From positions 1 to 64,000 of the forward strand of contig QANT01005157.1 of the NCBI GenBank assembly GCA_003254885.1: DNA of 64,000 nucleotides, written 5' to 3'. Shown one piece after another: positions 1 to 14,252 of this stretch. This stretch comes from Purshia tridentata. Its lineage: Eukaryota > Streptophyta > Magnoliopsida > Rosales > Rosaceae. The position numbers and the translations under genes were made by a program. Position 1 is the stretch's first letter, and every line of letters begins with the position of its first letter. The notes beneath the pieces were generated by a model, which worked only from the letters and a program-made list of their open reading frames with translations, searched no databases and was not told the origin of the DNA.

Positions 1-1366
1 AAAGAAAGATCATTGAGCAATAAAAATGATTGTCCGAATAATTGTCACCCACCAGAACGCCAATAATCATTCCCGTATTACTTTTGATATCAGAAGCTGC
101 AAGTCTGATGTATAAAATTCTTCCGTCACTGTCACCTGCTGCGAGTTGTTGCGGATCCAAGACTTCTCCAGTCCATATAGAACATCCACTGCTGTCATAA
201 GCATAAGCTGCGCAAGAGCATTTATTTAAGCAGACTGATCTACATTCCTTAATACTCTCAACGACCATTAACTGATTGTTTTCAGGCAATGACATGCTTC
301 GCATCTCAAAAAACCCGTCTTTCTCACCGCGTGAACACCCACCAGAGTAATCCTGCCGATCCCAATCACTCTGCGACTTTGGCCGAAAACCCATGAAACA
401 TTTACAGAAGGGAAGGGATCTCTCATTGCAACTGGCAAATGACCCACAATAGGCATATACTTCACATTGCTTGCTTGGTTGAGACCAAAACAAATTCCAT
501 TGCTTGGAAGGCTCCAACCATGACAGTTGCTGAATCTGGCCCGAGACATACATCACCATTCGAGATATAATTCTAGGATCATAAAGAGAATAGGTGAAAT
601 AACTTTCGTTTTTGTTAGTAACATAGCTGAAATTGTAGATATAATTCAGCCTCATTTCAGGAACCAAGCTGAAAGTACGAGAACTTGCATCCCATGATCC
701 ACTGGTCCAATACTCTTTAGACCTATTCCACAGTGTGATAAATGAGTTGCTTCCATTTGGGTCTAGCTCAAGAGAGAAAAGACCTGGTGCAGGGTCCTCT
801 GAATTCTTCCATGAAGTGAGAATTTGGGTTTGATTGGTAACAGTGTTGAAGCCAATTCTACTTCCTGGTAGAAATGTGTGGGCTGGATGATCAAAACTTT
901 GCCATAAAGGCTGTGATGAACTAGCACCGTCTCCCAAGACAAGGTTTCCATTATCTAAAAGAACTGCTTGTATGTCACCTGAGGTGGTGGTGGTGGTGGA
1001 GGTGACATTTGTGGACCAAATTCGACTTTTGGATTCATTAAAGAGGACTAAATTACCATCTGAGATCCTCAACACTGATGAGAATTTATCAGAAACTGGG
1101 TGTTCCCTATTTGCCACCCAAACTATGGTCTGCATAGATACTACTTTCTTGTAGTACCACATGCCTATGTAGGAGTAGTTTGAGAAATTACCTGGTTTGA
1201 AGAAACCCAGTTCAAAAACTCCACCTGCAGAGACGATGGTTTGATCACCAGAGAGAGACTGGTTTGCAGTGATGGTATCAGCTGCAAGGGAGATTTGGGT
1301 CCTGAGACATAGGCATAATAAAAGAACGTAAAGCACCAATGTTGGGTAGTTGATTCTGGTATACAT
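1..1366 (-). CDS. RLK1: chimaeric G-type lectin S-receptor kinase, ectodomain exon only (runs off left edge)
   Basis: The frame is open from an ATG at 1366 to the left edge, but the real exon probably ends at 82 (AAA A|GTAATA, phase 1), with the next exon outside the window. The 428-residue exon has a signal peptide (VLYVLLLCLCL, cut near SLA/AD), a B-lectin domain (about 30-150, with WVANREHP and DNGNLVL), an S-locus glycoprotein region, an EGF-like CEVYAYCGSF stretch and a PAN domain ending in CSCAAYAYD. It resembles intronless Arabidopsis At2g19130-type kinases and is close to the 57.6-kb copy. After the donor, the old coding sequence continues as GMIIGVLVG and then turns into sequence that matches intron 1 of the CES101-like genes, as in RLK3. 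The kinase part is therefore inferred to be CES101-type, but it cannot be seen. Family role: plasma-membrane receptor kinase; ligand unknown. Confidence 0.85.
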   Translation of the reverse strand, partial: MYTRINYPTLVLYVLLLCLCLRTQISLAADTITANQSLSGDQTIVSAGGVFELGFFKPGNFSNYSYIGMWYYKKVVSMQTIVWVANREHPVSDKFSSVLRISDGNLVLFNESKSRIWSTNVTSTTTTTSGDIQAVLLDNGNLVLGDGASSSQPLWQSFDHPAHTFLPGSRIGFNTVTNQTQILTSWKNSEDPAPGLFSLELDPNGSNSFITLWNRSKEYWTSGSWDASSRTFSLVPEMRLNYIYNFSYVTNKNESYFTYSLYDPRIISRMVMYVSGQIQQLSWLEPSKQWNLFWSQPSKQCEVYAYCGSFASCNERSLPFCKCFMGFRPKSQSDWDRQDYSGGCSRGEKDGFFEMRSMSLPENNQLMVVESIKECRSVCLNKCSCAAYAYDSSGCSIWTGEVLDPQQLAAGDSDGRILYIRLAASDIKSNTGMIIGVLVGDNYSDNHFYCSMIFL

Positions 1367-1871
1367 GACTGCACAAGAATTTGCAGACAATTTTTGTTTT
1401 GTTTTTGTAAATGACTAATTATATTTAAAACAAACAAAACTGGCTACCAAGAGCAGCCATGGAAACAACAAGCTCCCAAGAGCCAAACAAGCATTACAAC
1501 AACAGCAGAGAGAGTAAGCCAGAGCAAGCCCAAGTCAAAATAGTGAATACAAGTCACTGGCTAAAGTCATAATTTTTTTCCATCCTCATGTTCTCGGCAG
1601 CTTCCAAGGTCAATTGGTCAACCATACAGTATATGATATTATAATGGGACTACATAACCATGCCGTATGTGAAAATCTTTAATGCAATATGTAGCTTTGA
1701 TTGAGCCATATATTCTTGCTATTTTTTTTTAAATTAGACATTTTCTCTTGTTTAAATGCTTTGTTAGAGTATTTGGCCAAAAAAAAAATGCTTTGTTAGA
1801 GTAAGGTGATAATTCTTTTTTTTTTTGGCCAAGAAGGTGATAATTCTATTTAAACACACCTAAATTGCTCA
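1367..1871. other. RLK1 upstream region
   Basis: No gene is seen. It holds the putative RLK1 promoter, including the W-box pair and the shared stretch reading GCAATATGTAGCTTTG near 1683-1700. Its left part, near the truncated TLP, matches the 3' flank of RLK3 around 10620-10720 (CACCTAAATTGCTC). Confidence 0.5.
1608..1623 (-). promoter_or_regulatory. Paired W-box upstream of RLK1
   Basis: The plus strand reads GGTCAATTGGTCAACC, so on the gene's own strand there are two TTGACC-type sites, TTGACC and, with one changed base, ATTGACC. WRKY factors bind TTGAC(C/T). The pair lies 242 bp before the RLK1 ATG, inside a block shared with 2627, 8667, 10480, 21175 and 57298. Function is inferred from the motif. 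Confidence 0.5.
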
Positions 1872-2383
1872 CTAAACCTCATTTTTGTATAGCGCTCTAC
1901 AATTCACATTGACGTCATAGAAATATTGGCCAGCAGAGGCGTCTAAGGAGAACTCGGCGATTGTGGAGGGTTGGACGGGGTTATTTTGGGAGCATTCTAA
2001 ATCGGAGCCGCAATCGCCTGTGACGCAGGAGAAGTTTCCGGTGGAGTTGCGGGTGCAGAGTGTCCGGCCCCAGAAGCGGCCTGCCCATAAGGTTGGGGCA
2101 GTGAGGGTCTTGCTCTCGCCCTTTTCAAGAACAAAGCCGGTGGTGGGAAGCTCAACAGTGTTTGAGATAATGCCTGGCGCCACCGTGTACTCGCACTAGT
2201 TTGCAATTCTGAAAGTCGTTGTTGCCACCAATTCTACGTAATTAATCCACAACCATACCAATAATTCACAAAGAACTGACATTTATGTATATGAATTATT
2301 ATTATTATTAAGTACCTAATGTTAATAGCGCAAGAGTAGGTAGGGGTATCTATCAACAATATTAATGGTGTTAATTCAGCCAT
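1872..2383 (-). pseudogene. Truncated thaumatin-like protein pseudogene
   Basis: Exon 1 (about 2317-2383) encodes a decayed signal peptide starting MAELTPLILL. Exon 2 starts near 2233 and encodes the first half of a TLP: GRFWGRTLC, NSTGNFSCVTGDC and STIAEFSLD are plain. An in-frame TAG at 2196-2198 replaces the N-Q/K-C codon found in the intact copies (AN*CEYTV). The protein stops being TLP-like at FYDV, where the VDGFNLP stretch should follow, and the sequence joins DNA resembling an RLK 3' flank. About half of the domain, including the later disulphide-bonded region, is gone. It sits upstream of RLK1 in the same orientation, as the intact TLPs do before RLK2 and RLK4. Confidence 0.88.
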
Positions 2384-3670
2384 TAATTTCAGGAGCCTAG
2401 GACTGGGCGACAAGAAACAAGGATCAGCTACCTCTGCAGCTCCTTGCATGTGAAAAAGTATAGCTTCTCATTGTTCCTCCCATGACATTTCTCACTGTGA
2501 TGCAAACTTGGCCAGCTTATACACGTCGGGAGTCAACCAGTGGCCAAAAGTCCTCATGTCCATCACTAGCTTCCGAGGCCTCAAAATGCAACCAACTTTT
2601 TGTCATCTGTGGAGGACCAAGGAAGTGGTCAACCATACGCATATGAAAAATTATCATCATTTATGATTGGATTCGACTAATGACCATGTCGAGTGTGAAT
2701 AATTTTGATGCAATTAATAATTTAATATGTAGCTTTGATTGGGACACAGTACCATTTTCTTCTTGCTTTATTTGATTTTGCTTTCCTAGGTTATACAGTT
2801 CGGTTCATATTCATTGCTCTACAATTAGGCAGCTTCTTTTAAGATTCTGATATATTCCTTCTTTCTTTTTCTTTTTTAATGTCTGAAAGAAACTTCACAA
2901 AAGGAAAGTCAAACAGCCAAGGAAAAGCCCAAACAAGGAAAAAAAAAAAGAGCAAGGCAAGAGAACAAAAAAACCAGCCAACCCAGAAGGGAAAACCCCA
3001 GGGCCCCCATAATATCATATATTTAACTGTCACCGTTGTTTTTTTCAACGATACAACTTTTGTAAATGACCTGGACACAAATTTCCCTTTTTGCCGTGTT
3101 ACCGTGTATGACTTCCTCTGTTCCTTACACTAAAGACTCAAAAATGTGAAACAATTGGCTTGGCTCGTTCAGACCATGGAAACCTGCAGCAGCCAGCCTC
3201 TCTATTTCCTCATCTGGTTAGCCATTATGCATTGCTCTTCCAAAATTGCTATTTGAACACGTACCCAAGCTTTTCTTCTTAGGTATACAGAGTTATGCCC
3301 ATACTCATTCCTCTACAATGTGTAAAGATCTAAGAATAATAACTATTCTAAGCTTCTCATATTGACTTAATAAAAGTCAGTAGCATGAAACTCTTGTTGT
3401 GGGTAAGTGAACATGTGTTTTAGCCCTGAAGGCTCGTAAACGCACTTGAATCGGACCAATGAAACGGTGATGCCAATTAAATACCAAAAGCTCGGACATC
3501 TGGAGTCTGGACAACAATTATGAAGCCTAGTTAAGCCAATGATTTATTCTGAAGGAGGTTCATGCCCACAAATAGACATTGTCAAATTCTTGCGTTGTTG
3601 ATTGTCAGTACTTGTCACAGTGTCAAATTCTAACTTTAAAAGTGTTGAGGAAATGAAACAATAATGAACC
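2384..3670. other. Intergenic: TLP-type upstream block and RLK2 3' flank
   Basis: 2460-2760 is the shared upstream block, with a single W-box (GGTCAA on the plus strand, 2627-2632) 244 bp before the TLP pseudogene ATG. 3400-3670 closely matches 15520-15770 downstream of RLK4 and, less well, 8815-9095, so it is the duplicated 3' flank of a CES101-like unit. No coding gene is seen. Confidence 0.5.
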
Positions 3671-7216
<3,546 letters not shown>

Positions 7217-7354
7217 TCAGAGCCGGACTCGAACCAAAAAGTAAAGTGGCCAACTCACTAAAACTAGTGAAATTTGATTAATTTTTCACCAAATACATAA
7301 ATTTTGATGATGTTACACTAATAACTTGATATACCAGTGATGAAGAGAAATTAT

Positions 7355-8230
7355 TTACCTGGTGGCGTTAGTCGAGGGACAGAAAGTGATTCTGTAATCC
7401 GCAGAACTAGCACATGAGAATGTGCTGGTCAGGTCCTCGAATGGAGAACTGTAAGCCGTTGGGCACACGCTCTTGAATAACTGGGAGTAGGAAGAGGCCT
7501 TGCACGTTTCCGGTGTACTATACGCATCGGTGCAACAGTACTCCGGCTCGCCAAAAGCCTGACACGCGTTATTGCAGCTAATGACTTGGCTTCCATCGGG
7601 GCCCTTGACCTTGAGCTCCGGAGGACACACGCCGTTGATGTCGACCACGCAGCCGGCATTAGTACAAGTGTCTCCGGTAACGCCCCGAGGAATGACGAGA
7701 ATCGGGAGGTTGTAGCCGTCGACGAAGCTGACGTCGTAGAAATCGAGGCCGTTGAATTGGCCTAAGCTGAACTCGGCGAGCGTGGAGGCTTGGGTAGGGC
7801 CATTTCCCGAGCATTCTAAGTCGCCGGAGCCGCAATCACCTGTGAGGCAGGAGAAGTTTCCGGTGGAGTTGCGGGTGCAGAGGGTTCGGCCCCAGAAGCG
7901 GCCGTTCCAGGAGGTTGGGGCAGTGAGGGTCCTGCTCTCGCCCTTTCCGAGAGCAAAGCCGGTGGTGGGAAACTGATCCCCACCGTTTGTGGTAATGCCT
8001 GGCCACACCGTGTAGTCGCACTGGTTTACGATTGTGAAATTCGTTGTTGACACCGCTTCTGTACATAACATATTCACAGCAAGAATATTCTAGTTATTTA
8101 CACTGATTCACAAATTGTATACAACAGATTCAAGTGGATGTTTGTTTATGAACTATTGTTGATTACCTGATATTAATAGCGCAACTGTTAATAGGGATAC
8201 CAACAATATTAATGGAGGTAATTGAGCCAT
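7355..8230 (-). CDS. TLP1: thaumatin-like (PR-5) protein
   Basis: Two exons, 8167-8230 and 7355-8058, split in phase 1 by a 108-bp intron; 255 residues. The signal peptide is MAQLPPLILLVSLLTVALL and the TLP domain runs from about 26 to 245. Family features seen: FTIVNQCDYTVWPG, GRFWGRT, CSGNGP, the AEF-FYDV-VDGYN-VDIN acidic-cleft residues of the REDDD set, many paired cysteines, and the end ITFCP. Normal short TLPs stop at or near FCP; this one adds STNATR before TAA, and that stop overlaps a good splice donor. PR-5 proteins are secreted and often antifungal or glucan-binding. It lies 139 bp from the nominal RLK2 ATG, same strand. It may stand alone, be the N-terminus of RLK2, or be both through alternative splicing. 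Confidence 0.92.
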
Positions 8231-8954
8231 GAATTTAAATAGAGCTTAATATGGTAGCTCTGTAGCTGGAATTTGGAGAAGGGGGACGTTTGTGGGCAGA
8301 ATTCTGAAATTCTTGTATGTTCTCTTCCTCCTCAAGCTTCTCATTGTTCTTCAACTCCTTCCCAGACATTTCTCACTTTGAACCATAAATTAATGGAGTA
8401 AGAGAGTTAACATGTGCAGTAATATGCATAAATTCGTCCTCTCACAACAAATACTTGTATAATTATTTACGAGGAAATGTTATTCTGAAGTGAAGAAAAA
8501 ATATTTATTTTTTAAACTCAAAAGAAATTTCAGACACACGTGAGAGTAAAGTGAAAATTTGAAGCGGATATTACGGTACACTAGACTTTTGGTCATTCAC
8601 TAGAGTGTCGACTTGCGCGGCTGTACAGCACCCTGAGTCGTCGGTCCATAGTGGCTACCGTAAAGTGGTCAACCATACAATATGATTGATTTATGATTTG
8701 ACCACAATTTTTATATAATTAATACATTACTGAAATTAGAAATTTAGAAGCAATACATTTGTGAATTATGAGTTAAGAATTAAGATGTTTGACCTTCAGC
8801 TAATAACCGCACCTGAATTGGACCAATATAAACTGTGAAGCCCAATCCAAGCCTTAAAGCTAAAAGATCTGGATGCACAAATTGTTAGGCCCAATAAAGC
8901 CCAAGGTCTATTTTGCAGGAAGGTTGGCCCATCAATTGTCATGTTTATCCAACT
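8231..8954. other. TLP1 upstream region
   Basis: Carries the shared upstream block: a GGTCATT...CTGTACA stretch near 8590-8635 and a W-box (GGTCAA on the plus strand, 8667-8672), 437 bp before the TLP1 ATG. 8815-8950 matches the 3' flank of the CES101-like units. No gene is seen. Confidence 0.45.
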
Positions 8955-9040
8955 TCTGGGATACTAAGTAGTGACTGCATTGTTGGAATAACTGGTAAAT
9001 GATTGAGAAGAAGAACCAAGAGCACTGGAATCTATTTTTC
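8955..9040 (-). pseudogene. Short remnant of an RLK C-terminal tail
   Basis: About 85 bases match the last codons of the CES101-like final exon (compare 10755-10835: ACTGCATTGTTGGAATAACT region). No kinase sequence is attached. It directly precedes a second, longer remnant, so two partial 3' ends are stacked. Confidence 0.5.
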
Positions 9041-9096
9041 ACAGTGTCAAATTTGAACTTTAAATTAATGTGTTGAGGAAACGAAACATTATTCAA

Positions 9097-9421
9097 CCTC
9101 GTCGACCTTCTAGGGTACTAATGGTGATTGTATTGCTAGAATGTTGGCTGGTAGGTGTTTGAGAAGAAGGACCAGCAGTACTACTGGAATTCCTATGAGT
9201 TTAAAAGGTAGGTTTTTTAAAAGGTGGAAGTGATGTAGCTTCATTGCCCCGACTAAGAATTACCGAATACATTGTTGGTCGATCAGCTGGAGCATTATGA
9301 GCACACAAAAATGCTACATGGATACACCTTAAAGCTTCATGAGGCCGGCATGTACGCTTCCCTTACTGATTCATCAATCACTTCCATTCCTCCACCTTCA
9401 TTCCATAATTGCCATGCCTAA
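9097..9421 (-). pseudogene. Orphan last exon of a CES101-like RLK
   Basis: The minus strand reads [17 protein letters not shown] and then decays, with several stops and an indel, through the region that in RLK4 reads RPTMSSVILMLG. The acceptor-like TTAG|GCATGG at 9421 is kept. No exons 1-6 are present upstream (9422-10700), so this is the stranded 3' end of a lost unit. It is closest to the final exon of RLK4. Confidence 0.75.
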
Positions 9422-10754
9422 GACTCAAAAGATAAATCCATCTTTCATGACTTTATATTATATTTGAAGCATATAGTATGTGGCAGGCTGAAATGTGGGT
9501 TGCATCGCCGCTGAGACTTGTGGGCTACAAAATTTACTTACTTAATTCTAATGGCTCAGTCCTAGCTTATAGTTTATTGCAATGCATAGTAAATTGGTAA
9601 AAGATCGAGTCACTTTATTGGTAATTTTTGTATGGGGTACACTGAGAAAAAGAAAAGTGGTATAAATAGACACTATATAAGATATAAATGAGAAAAAACA
9701 ATTTACTCTCATACTCCTTATAACTTAGAGCATGCTTACTCACTTATATTTTTCAATTAAGTAAACCATTACAAATGATCATTTAATTTATTAATACTAG
9801 CTTTTTGGCATGCACTCCACACATGTCAATTTATATTTGTATTTGTGGTACGTGGTCTTGTGTTCAATTTTCATATACAACAAATTCAGTAAACAAAAGA
9901 AAAACTTAGAAAACCGTTGAGTCGTTAACATCATAGGTTCATATTTGAGGGTTGGTGGTGGCGTGGGTGGGCCAGGAATTTGATGGGAGGTTAGGGCCTT
10001 CGAGGTGGACGGGTACAATGAGTAAAATGAGGTTGAGCATTGGGTTTACATAAATTTAAATAAGCGCATTTTGAATAAAATGAGGTAGGGGTGTAATTAA
10101 GAGGTGCAATGAGCAATTAGGGAGTATGAATATAATAAATTCACAAATCCTAATCACAAATCCTAAACCAACAACAGGGAGTAACATAGATAATTTAATA
10201 AGAATATTAATTAAGGTTAAGTCAATAAACGTGCTCTTGAAAATGCAGTGAGATTTGAGGGGTATTTCAGGGCACAAAAAGACTTTTAGGGAGTAACATG
10301 AGTAAAACTAAAATACAAGTCCAAATTTTTTCATAAATTTTAAGGAGAGGGAGAACTTGATCATGGGATGGGTTTTTGGTCATTTGAGAAGGAGTGGACT
10401 TGGGCGGCTGTACATCTTCAAGTCCTCACTCCTCAGCAGCTTCCGCGAGACCTCAAAACGTTCTGCAAGCGAGGACCAAGGTCAACTGGTCAACCATACA
10501 GACATTTTCTTCTTTTCATGCCGTGTGTGAACAATTGTATAGCAATATGTAGCTTTGAATTTGCCACATAACCATTTCTTCTTTTTTCTTTTTTATAACA
10601 CATTTTCTCTTGCTTTATTACCAAAAAATAGTCTCCAATAGAGTAGGTGGTAATTCAATTCAAACCCACCTAAATTGCTCCCTGAACCTCCCGATTTCTG
10701 AAGTGCTCTACAATACAATGGAAATGAGAAGCTTATATACATTTGTGAGTTGCT
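9422..10754. other. Intergenic with an orphan upstream block
   Basis: 9422-10350 is AT-rich and shows no gene. 10370-10720 carries the whole shared upstream block (GGTCATTTGAGAAGGAGTGG start, W-box pair at 10480-10495, AGCAATATGTAGCTTTG near 10540), but no gene follows it on the minus strand before the dead exon at 9421. It is probably the promoter of a deleted TLP or RLK. Confidence 0.5.
10480..10495 (-). promoter_or_regulatory. Perfect paired W-box in an orphan promoter-like block
   Basis: The plus strand reads GGTCAACTGGTCAACC, which is two TTGACC sites, 2 bp apart, on the minus strand. It is the cleanest copy of the pair in the window. It lies 275 bp downstream of the RLK3 stop (10755), so it is not the RLK3 promoter. 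Confidence 0.5.
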
Positions 10755-13700
10755 CTATCTCCCTTCTGGGATACTCACGGTGATTGTATTGTTGGAATAA
10801 CTAGAAAGTGTTTGAGAAGAACCAGCTGCACTGGAATTCTTATGTGTTGAAAAGGCAGGTTCTTTGGAAGGTGGAAGTGATGTAGCTTCATTGCCCTGAA
10901 GCATAAGACTTACGGAAGACATTGTTGGTCGATCAACTGGAGCTTCTTGTACACATAAAAGCCCTACATGGAGACACCTCAAAGCTTCATAAGGTCGGCA
11001 TGTTGCCCTTACTGATTCATCAATCACCTCCATCCCTCTACCTTCTTTCCATAATTCCCATGCCTAACATTTAACATATAATATTTGAAGATTCCAGTTC
11101 ATTGCAAATTTGCAAGGCTTAAAACAAAAGGAATAATTTAACAAGAATTTATAACACTTACCCATCCAGCAAGAGTTCGTACGTGTTCGATACGGTAAAA
11201 ACTAGCGTTCCTTTTTCCACTTATAATCTCTAATAACAACACTCCAAAGCTAAATACATCCAATTTCTCTGAGAAATGGCCATATAGTGCATATTCGGGT
11301 GACATGTAGCCACTGCATGAATTTATGGTAGAGAAGTGAGAAAAAGCAGTGGTTGCATAAGGTTAAATGATTGAAAACATGTGCCAGCCTATATACACTT
11401 ACTATGTCCCAACAACCCTGTTGGTATTTGCTTCAGTTTGATTTAACTCAAACTGCATGAATTTATGGTAGAGAAGTGAGAAAAAGCGGTGGTTGCATAA
11501 GGTTAAATGATTGAAAACATGTGCCAGCCTATATACACTTACTATGTCCCAACAATCCTGTTGGTATTTGCTTCAGTTTGATTTAACTCAAAAATCTTTG
11601 CCATTCCAAAATCTGAAATTTTGGGATTCATTGTTCCATCCAACAAAATATTACTGGATTTTAGGTCCCTGTGAATGATTTTCAATCTAGAGTACCTGTG
11701 GATATAAATTAATCCTTGAACAATACCTTCTATAATTTGAAAGCGTGTACCCCAATCCAATTTTGTCTTTTCAGATGGATCTGTCCAGAAAACCATGAAG
11801 AAGAATGAGCCAACTGATTTTCTTTTTTTAAATTTTGGAACAATATTGTTGAATTCCATTACACAACTTTTGTACACAGAAAACGATCTAGTAAAAGGGT
11901 AAACAAATTTGATGTCCTGAAAATCAACAATATTAAAAAATTAGTCTAAGAAAGAAGTAATGAGCATATACCGAACAAAAATTTGTCCAAACTTCGATTA
12001 GGCATATACTCGTAGATCAATATCCTCTCATCCTCTTCATTGCAGCAACCCAAGAGCCTAACAAGATTGGTATGTTGGAGCTTGGCTATAAGCTTTAACT
12101 CATTCATGAACTCCTCATGTCCTTGCCCAGACTTCTTTGACAGCCTTTTTATGGCGACTTCTTGATTTTGAGGCAAAATCCCCTGAAATGGAATAAAAAC
12201 CCGACACAAAGAGAACCAACTCTTTACCAATCAAATCTAAAGGACTATTAAGAAAGTAAAAAAGATATATCATATTATGAAGCACAATGCACTTAACAGG
12301 GAGCTTCATGTAAGGATTTCGTTACTTTAAGAAATGTAAGAACATCCTAAATGGTTCTTATTCATAGAGGATGTTCTTACTTTTATTAAACTAAGGTCAT
12401 CCTAACTTTTCTTGCATTTAGAGAAGATTACTGTGGAAGTTTCACCTTATAAACAGGGCCGAATCCTCCCTCTCCCAGTTTATGAGCTTCAGAGAAGTTG
12501 TGTGTAGCAGATAATATACTCCTTAAACCGAAGAGTGGTAGTTCTGTATCATTCTTTCCACCGCCAGCATTAATAGTCTCACCATACTTCCTCCTATGCT
12601 CCCTGTTTCAGTGTTGTTGTTAGAGCATCTTTTGTTTGGATACTAGAATCTGTGTGCCGCACAAGTGGAAGAGAGAGAGACAGAGAGAGACAGAGTGGAA
12701 GCACTAGTACCTTCCCTTTCCCAAAGTTTTCTTCCATAAGAAATAGCCAAAAATAATTGTAAGCAATCCTGCTGTTGCTGAGACTGTTGCAATTACAAGG
12801 GATCGCTTACCACCTGCAAAGAAATGAAAAAGATCCATTGACCAATAATAATGATAGCTCAAAGTTTTTTTCACCCACCACAACACCAATAACCATTCCC
12901 TTATTACCTTTAGGAGTCTCAGAAGCTGCAAGTCTTATGTGTAAAGTTCTTCCGTCACTGTCACCCGCTGCGAGTTGTTGCAGATCCAAGAGTTGTTCGC
13001 TCCAAATTGAACATCTACTGTTGTCATAAGCATAAGCAATGCAAGAGCAGTTATTGGAGCAGACTGATTCACATTCCTCAATACTCCCAACCCCCACAGA
13101 CTGTTTGATTTTGTTTTCAGGCAATGACATGTTTGGCATCTCAAAAAACGAGTCTTTCTTCCCATTGTCACCAGTAGCTTTCCAACAATGCAGACTGGTT
13201 TTTCTTAAACACCCACCAGAAAAATCCTCCAAATTCCAATCACTCTGTGACTTTGGCTCAAAACCCGTCAAACAAGTACAGAAGGGCAAGGATTTCTCAT
13301 TGCAACTGCCAAATGCTCCACAATAGGAATAGACTTCACATTGTTTTCTTGGTTGAGCCCAAAACAAATTCCATTGCTTGGAAGGCGCCAACCAACTTAG
13401 TTGCTGAACCTGCCCCGAGATAGACATCACCAATCGAGATGCAATTTTAGGATCATAAAGAGAATAGGTGAAATAACTTTCATTTTCATTTGTAACATAG
13501 CTATAATTAAAGATATAGTTAAGCCTCATTTCAGGAACCAAGCTGAATCTACGTGAACTTGCATCCCATGATCCGCTGGTCCAATATTGTTTAGACCTAT
13601 TCCACTGTATGATATATGAATTGCTTCCAGTTGGGTCTAGCTGAACAGAGAAGAGACCTGGTGCAGGATCCTCCGAATTCTTCCATGAAGTGAGAATTTG

Positions 13701-14252
13701 GCTTTGTTTGGTAATTTTATTGAAGCCAATTCTACTTCCTGGTATCCATGTATCGGTTGGATGATCAAAACTTTGCCATAAAGGCTCTGATGATGAACTA
13801 GAGCCAGCTCTTAATACAAGGTTTCCGTTATCTAAAAGCACTGCTTGTATAGAGCCTGAGGTGGTGGTGATGGTGAAGCCTGTGGACCAAACCGGACTTC
13901 TGGACTCATTAAAGAGAACTAAATTACCATCTGCGATGCTCAACACTGAAGAAAATCTATCAGAGACTGGGTGTTCCCTATTTGCCACCCAGACTATCGC
14001 CTTCTCAGGTACTACTTGGTTGTAGTACCACATGCCTATGTAATAGTTCGAAACATTACCTGGTTTGAAGAAACCCAGTACAAAGACCCCACCTGCAGAG
14101 ACAATGGTTTGATCACCAGAGAGAGACTGGTTTACAGTGATGGTGTCAGCTGCAAGGGAGATTTGGGTCTTGAGATATAGGCATAATAAAAGAATGCACA
14201 GCACAAACTTGAGCTTGGTTTTGGTATCCAAGGCTGCACGAAAAATTTCCAT
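10755..14252 (-). CDS. RLK3: chimaeric G-lectin RLK (At2g19130-type ectodomain, CES101-type kinase)
   Basis: Seven exons: 12908-14252, 12711-12813, 12446-12602, 11972-12182, 11543-11780, 11162-11312 and 10755-11063. They sum to 2514 bases, an open frame of 837 residues. The start ATG at 14252 gives MEIFRAALD, then a signal peptide ending near SLAAD. Ectodomain: B-lectin ([11 protein letters not shown]), S-locus region, EGF-like [13 protein letters not shown] (CSCIAYAYD); this closely matches RLK1 and the intronless gene at 57.6 kb. TM and kinase: [44 protein letters not shown], all matching RLK2/4. The join is at the exon 1 donor (AAAG|GTAATA, phase 1). Intron 5 contains an extra copy of the exon 5 end. 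It looks functional. No TLP lies upstream. Confidence 0.9.
11313..11592. repeat. 140-bp tandem duplication across RLK3 exon 5/intron 5
   Basis: 11313-11452 and 11453-11592 are nearly identical at an exact period of 140 bases; only a few bases differ. The unit starts at the exon 6 acceptor and ends within exon 5, so intron 5 now holds a second copy of the last ~50 coding bases of exon 5 with its own donor (near 11403). The outer copy at 11543 keeps the frame. Confidence 0.9.
12309..12406. repeat. Small fold-back (MITE-like) insertion in RLK3 intron 3
   Basis: Perfect 13-bp inverted arms, GTAAGAACATCCT at 12336-12348 and its reverse complement at 12368-12380, lie inside about 100 bp bounded by TAAGGAT and ATCCTAA. 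The other CES101-like copies lack this stretch in the same intron (compare 5231-5349), so it is an insertion. Confidence 0.55.
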
